Shown one piece after another: positions 6,632-8,755 of a stretch of DNA of 8,755 nucleotides. Source of the DNA: Anaerolineaceae bacterium UBA5224 (lineage in GTDB: Bacteria; Chloroflexota; Anaerolineae; Anaerolineales; Anaerolineaceae). The notes below the pieces were generated by a model. That model saw only the letters and a list, made by a program, of their open reading frames with translations, had not been told where the DNA came from and did no database searches. Both the position numbers and the translations under genes were made by a program. Each line of letters begins with the position of its first letter. The first letter of the stretch is position 1. The stretch is taken from positions 1-8,755 of the forward strand of contig DHUW01000013.1 of NCBI GenBank assembly GCA_002409365.1, read 5' to 3'.

Positions 6632-6660
6632 ATTATGCTTCCGACACTGTGTTGTCAGAA
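6632..6660 (-). promoter_or_regulatory. Weak promoter candidate and overlapping dyad far upstream of glnA
   Basis: Minus-strand CTGACA and CATAAT (each 5 of 6 to consensus) are only 15 bases apart, a poor spacing. An imperfect dyad at 6639-6660 (TTCTGACA / TGTCGGAA, one G-U-type mismatch, 6-base centre) covers the -35 part and could be an operator. If used, the glnA leader would be roughly 250 bases long and include the structured stretch. No better glnA promoter was found nearer the gene. Confidence 0.25.
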
Positions 6661-6818
6661 TTGAGTTTTTATATCACATTTCTTCAAATTGGGATAAACG
6701 TGCAAACACCTGTCATTTTTGCCCAGGTTCCACACCACCATCAATTTGAATACCTGTTGGTCGGTCAAAATTAGAGCTTGTCAGACAAACCAATTTGGTT
6801 ATTTGCGAAATCGATCTT
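6661..6818. other. Intergenic stretch, mostly featureless
   Basis: No intact gene. Two small adjacent palindromes are present: TTGTC-A-GACAA (6778-6788) and AACCAA-T-TTGGTT (6788-6800), next to the stop of the broken isochorismatase gene. A minus-strand frame at 6713-6766 reads DRPTGIQIDGGVEPGQK then a stop, which looks like the tail of an enzyme gene but has no body attached. Confidence 0.4.
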
Positions 6819-7267
6819 CTACTCAAAAAAATCAGTGAATTTTGTTTCAACCACGGTCACGCCCTTCTGTTGGAGTTCTTGGTTCCATTTTTCAATCAGC
6901 TTGACAGCGTGCTTACTGAAGTTGCTGTGGGGATCACCCACCAAAACGACCTTGTATCCTTGCTCCAATGCGCCAAACAAGTGGCTTTCACACAGCCGTG
7001 TGTGACCAAACCTGTTACTACAACCATATTCACGTTTCTTTTACTCAATTCATCCTTGAGGTCGGTGTCCTCAAAAGAGTTCCCATGCTGTTTGTGGACG
7101 ATCACTTCGTCTGCGACTGGCTGCATTTGGGGGTGTAATTGCCAGCCGTCTGAGCCATACTTCAGATAGGAGGCGGCGGAGTGTTGAATAAAGAACACTG
7201 GCACCCCTTTTTGAGCGCGCATTAGCGCGTTTCTCCTCTCGGAAAGAAGTAAAAATTCCCACCTTAC
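6819..7267 (-). pseudogene. Isochorismatase-family cysteine hydrolase, truncated and frameshifted
   Basis: The frame from about 7222 down reads GVPVFFIQHS, then VIVHKQHGNSF with the family's catalytic lysine, then VVTGLVTHGCVKATC with the nucleophilic cysteine. These are hallmarks of the isochorismatase-like hydrolase fold. The reading frame is then lost near 6972-6975, where one extra G in the coding strand would restore GALEQGYKV. The other frame continues as VVLVGDPHSNFSKHAVKLIEKW and ends FTDFFE at a TAG (6819-6821). Upstream, the frame closes at a TGA (7268-7270) and the usual opening strand with its catalytic aspartate (LLVID-like) is absent, leaving perhaps 40 residues missing. The frameshift alone could be a sequencing error, but the missing N-terminus could not be recovered in any nearby frame, so this looks like a decaying gene. 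Its substrate cannot be assigned. Confidence 0.8.
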
Positions 7268-7293
7268 TCACGCACAAATATCAGGGTGCGGAA

Positions 7294-7836
7294 CTATATG
7301 CCATATCCTCCAGTAAGGCTATCCCTGAACCACGGTATAAGTGGAGGGAAGAAGGTAAAAATAATAAAAGCAATAACAATGACTAATATGATGCTAACTG
7401 ATACAAAGAAAGGCATCGCCTTTGCATAGCTATAAATATGATTTCCGATAGTTTGTCCCAGAGCGATGGAAACAAATACTAAGGATATGTCTACAACCAG
7501 GAAGTGCCTGCCTAAAGCGCTGGAATAAAAATAGAAGATCATTGGCATCGAAAATATGGCGACAATTAATGCGGTAGCCAGACCAGTGAACCATTTGTCA
7601 CGGTTGATTTGTTGTTTATTTCTCTTAAGGAAATAATAAATTATCCACCAGCTTAGAATAGGTAACACAACCATTTTCTGATGCTCCCAGATGCTTTCAT
7701 TAACTGCGGCAATAGCTCCGATTATTGGTGAATTACCTGAAAAATCATAGAGGAAGTGAAAAGTAGAGCCGATAATAAATAGTAAAGGAATGCTGTATAG
7801 CCATGCTCTTTGGGTACGTGATTGCTGATTTTTCAT
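7294..7836 (-). CDS. DUF6512-type multi-pass membrane protein
   Basis: Function unknown. The 180-residue protein has about five predicted membrane segments at roughly 11-31, 54-70, 82-104, 111-136 and 142-163. The short conserved-looking motifs VNESIWEH (45-52) and TFFPPLIPWF...TGGYGI at the extreme C-terminus are what I associate with the DUF6512 family; this comes from memory of the family pattern, not a search. The ATG at 7836 is chosen because GGGAGG lies 12 bases upstream (a longer spacing than usual) and the hydrophobic family body starts soon after; an in-frame ATG at 7884 has no ribosome-binding site and its codons overlap a possible promoter. The gene is visibly more A/T-rich than its neighbours, partly because of hydrophobic codons, and could be a recent acquisition. 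It ends 26 bases before the broken isochorismatase frame. Confidence 0.75.
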   Translation of the reverse strand: MKNQQSRTQRAWLYSIPLLFIIGSTFHFLYDFSGNSPIIGAIAAVNESIWEHQKMVVLPILSWWIIYYFLKRNKQQINRDKWFTGLATALIVAIFSMPMIFYFYSSALGRHFLVVDISLVFVSIALGQTIGNHIYSYAKAMPFFVSVSIILVIVIAFIIFTFFPPLIPWFRDSLTGGYGI

Positions 7837-7873
7837 TGGTTCATCATGCCTCCCGAAAGACGTTCGATCAATT

Positions 7874-7902
7874 ATTTTAAGCATAACTGGGTTTTATGAA
7901 AA
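7874..7902 (-). promoter_or_regulatory. Possible promoter for the DUF6512 gene
   Basis: Minus-strand TTTTCA (4 of 6) and TAAAAT (5 of 6) are separated by 17 bases. Transcription would begin near 7867, leaving a leader of about 30 bases that contains the GGGAGG ribosome-binding site. This placement supports the ATG at 7836 over the one at 7884. The region from 7903 to 8052 shows nothing else that I can name. Confidence 0.35.
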
Positions 7903-8052
7903 TCGAGCTGACCCATTTCCATAATCATTTCTAAGAATAAGTAAGTGTATCAATGCCGTTTTTTACTGGCCAGTGATCTGAAACATATTTTCTGCCAGGC
8001 ATAGGCACTTTCTGCAGATCAATTCAGAAACGTCAGAATCACTTTATAGTCC

Positions 8053-8085
8053 AAAAAAACCGCCTTCCGTTTCTGGAAGGCGGTT
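8053..8085 (-). terminator. Strong intrinsic terminator after the DUF35 gene
   Basis: A perfect 11-bp stem (AACCGCCTTCC / GGAAGGCGGTT) with a 6-base loop is followed on the minus strand by an uninterrupted T run (7 T residues, two overlapping the stem end). It lies 25 bases after the DUF35 stop codon and cleanly separates this gene from the DUF6512 gene. Confidence 0.92.
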
Positions 8086-8109
8086 GTCAACTTCATACAA
8101 TTATGAATA

Positions 8110-8511
8110 TTATTTCGCCATGACCGGGCGGAATTTATAGCCATAGACGATCATGCCACGATCATCGCCGTCATTGCGGATCTTGCGTGTCACCATTTCT
8201 ACCGGCATGCCGATGCGTACTGGTTCATCACCTAAATCGGTCAACTGCGCAGTCACAACTGGACCCTCATTCAGCTTGACCATTGCCACAGTGTAAGGCG
8301 CCTGCTCTTCAAAGCCAGCTGGTGCGTTGGAAATGAGGGTATAGGAATAGATTTCACCCTGACCACTGAAGGTGAAGGGGGTTTTAGCTTCGCCGCCGCA
8401 TTCCGGGCAGACATCTCGTGGTGGGAAAATTTTAGCATCGCAGTGAGGGCAGACTTCACCCTGAAGTGCGTAACGTTGTTTTTTGAGTCTCCAATAACGT
8501 GGAACTTCCAT
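8110..8511 (-). CDS. DUF35 zinc-ribbon/OB-fold protein
   Basis: The 133-residue protein has an N-terminal zinc ribbon with CPHC (21-24) and CPEC (35-38), then an OB-fold (about 45-126) ending in IVYGYKFRPV, the arrangement of the Zn-ribbon/OB-fold DUF35 (COG1545) family. Family members are usually partners of thiolases or HMG-CoA synthase-like enzymes; in archaea a DUF35 protein scaffolds the acetoacetyl-CoA thiolase/HMG-CoA synthase complex, probably binding CoA. Here no thiolase or synthase gene is adjacent: the terminator closes the downstream side and at least 244 gene-free bases lie upstream, so the partner is elsewhere or unknown. The ATG has AGGAG 8 bases upstream. All four zinc-ligand cysteines are present. 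Confidence 0.92.
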   Translation of the reverse strand: MEVPRYWRLKKQRYALQGEVCPHCDAKIFPPRDVCPECGGEAKTPFTFSGQGEIYSYTLISNAPAGFEEQAPYTVAMVKLNEGPVVTAQLTDLGDEPVRIGMPVEMVTRKIRNDGDDRGMIVYGYKFRPVMAK

Positions 8512-8755
8512 ATGAATATCTCCTGTTCGGTTCTTTCAGGCTCCAATATAGTCAAAAGAAACTCTCAGGAACTATCAAAAAAGCAATCAACGAGAAGAAA
8601 TGAGTGGATTTATGTCCATCTGATACATCATTTTGCAGGTAAAGTGAAACAATTGCCTGGGTTTTGGCTGGGCACGTCAACCCGGTTTTTGGAAATGATC
8701 AGGCATGGGTAAGCAAGCACCTTGCTCTTTCCGCCACAAATATATCAAGATCATC
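8512..8755. other. Upstream region of the DUF35 gene, no gene seen
   Basis: Neither strand has a convincing coding frame. Minus-strand TATATT just upstream of the DUF35 ribosome-binding site could be a -10 element, but no good -35 pairs with it. A loose inverted repeat GGGTT/AACCC lies around 8658-8683. Nothing else is recognised. Confidence 0.4.

Noticed and set aside
6630..6660. lac-promoter-like sequence on the plus strand
   Set aside because: TTATGCTTCCG resembles part of the lac promoter by chance; there is no downstream plus-strand gene and no other lac element.
6960..6985. Programmed frameshift in the isochorismatase gene
   Set aside because: There is no slippery heptamer at the break, and the missing N-terminal catalytic region already makes the product nonfunctional.
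6795..7169. Plus-strand open frames across the isochorismatase remnant
   Set aside because: The opposite strand carries clear hydrolase motifs in both of its frames; the plus-strand translations look random.
1..8755. CRISPR array, tRNA, rRNA, transposase or defence system
   Set aside because: No regularly spaced repeats, no cloverleaf-like segment and no mobile-element or defence protein motif was found on either strand.

Overview
All six intact genes and the one broken gene lie on the minus strand, so transcription runs from high to low coordinates. The mix is a type I-alpha glutamine synthetase, a soluble PTS pair (HPr and enzyme I) with no sugar-specific EII component, a transketolase, a YgbA-family cysteine-rich protein, a DUF35 zinc-ribbon/OB-fold protein and a DUF6512-type membrane protein. 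This mix and the moderate GC content suggest a bacterium, possibly an anaerobic Chloroflexota (Anaerolineae-like) lineage. That assignment is an inference from protein character; there is no rRNA or other marker here to fix it.

Layout from right to left, in the order of transcription. Positions 8755-8512 are a gene-free upstream region. Next comes the DUF35 gene (8511-8110), closed by a textbook intrinsic terminator (8085-8053). An AT-rich DUF6512 membrane protein gene follows (7836-7294). Then there is a decayed isochorismatase-family gene (7267-6819) that lacks its N-terminal nucleophile region and carries a one-base frameshift. Positions 6818-6368 are a 450-base intergenic region holding dyads, a direct repeat and a compact, clearly structured stretch (6606-6495) that could be a glnA leader RNA. 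glnA itself (6367-5024) ends at a 13-bp perfect hairpin. The ygbA-like gene (4875-4507) appears to have its own promoter and almost no leader. ptsH (4310-4032) and ptsI (3977-2259) form an operon ended by a GC-rich hairpin, and tkt (2095-83) is ended by another.

Functionally, glnA assimilates ammonium. ptsHI makes a phosphoenolpyruvate-driven phosphate relay whose acceptor is not encoded here, so it may serve a distant EII, a dihydroxyacetone kinase or a regulatory role. Transketolase belongs to the non-oxidative pentose phosphate pathway. These are mostly housekeeping genes. The parts least explained by known features are the glnA upstream region and the truncated gene block at 6.8-7.3 kb. 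I see no CRISPR array, tRNA, rRNA, insertion sequence or defence island.
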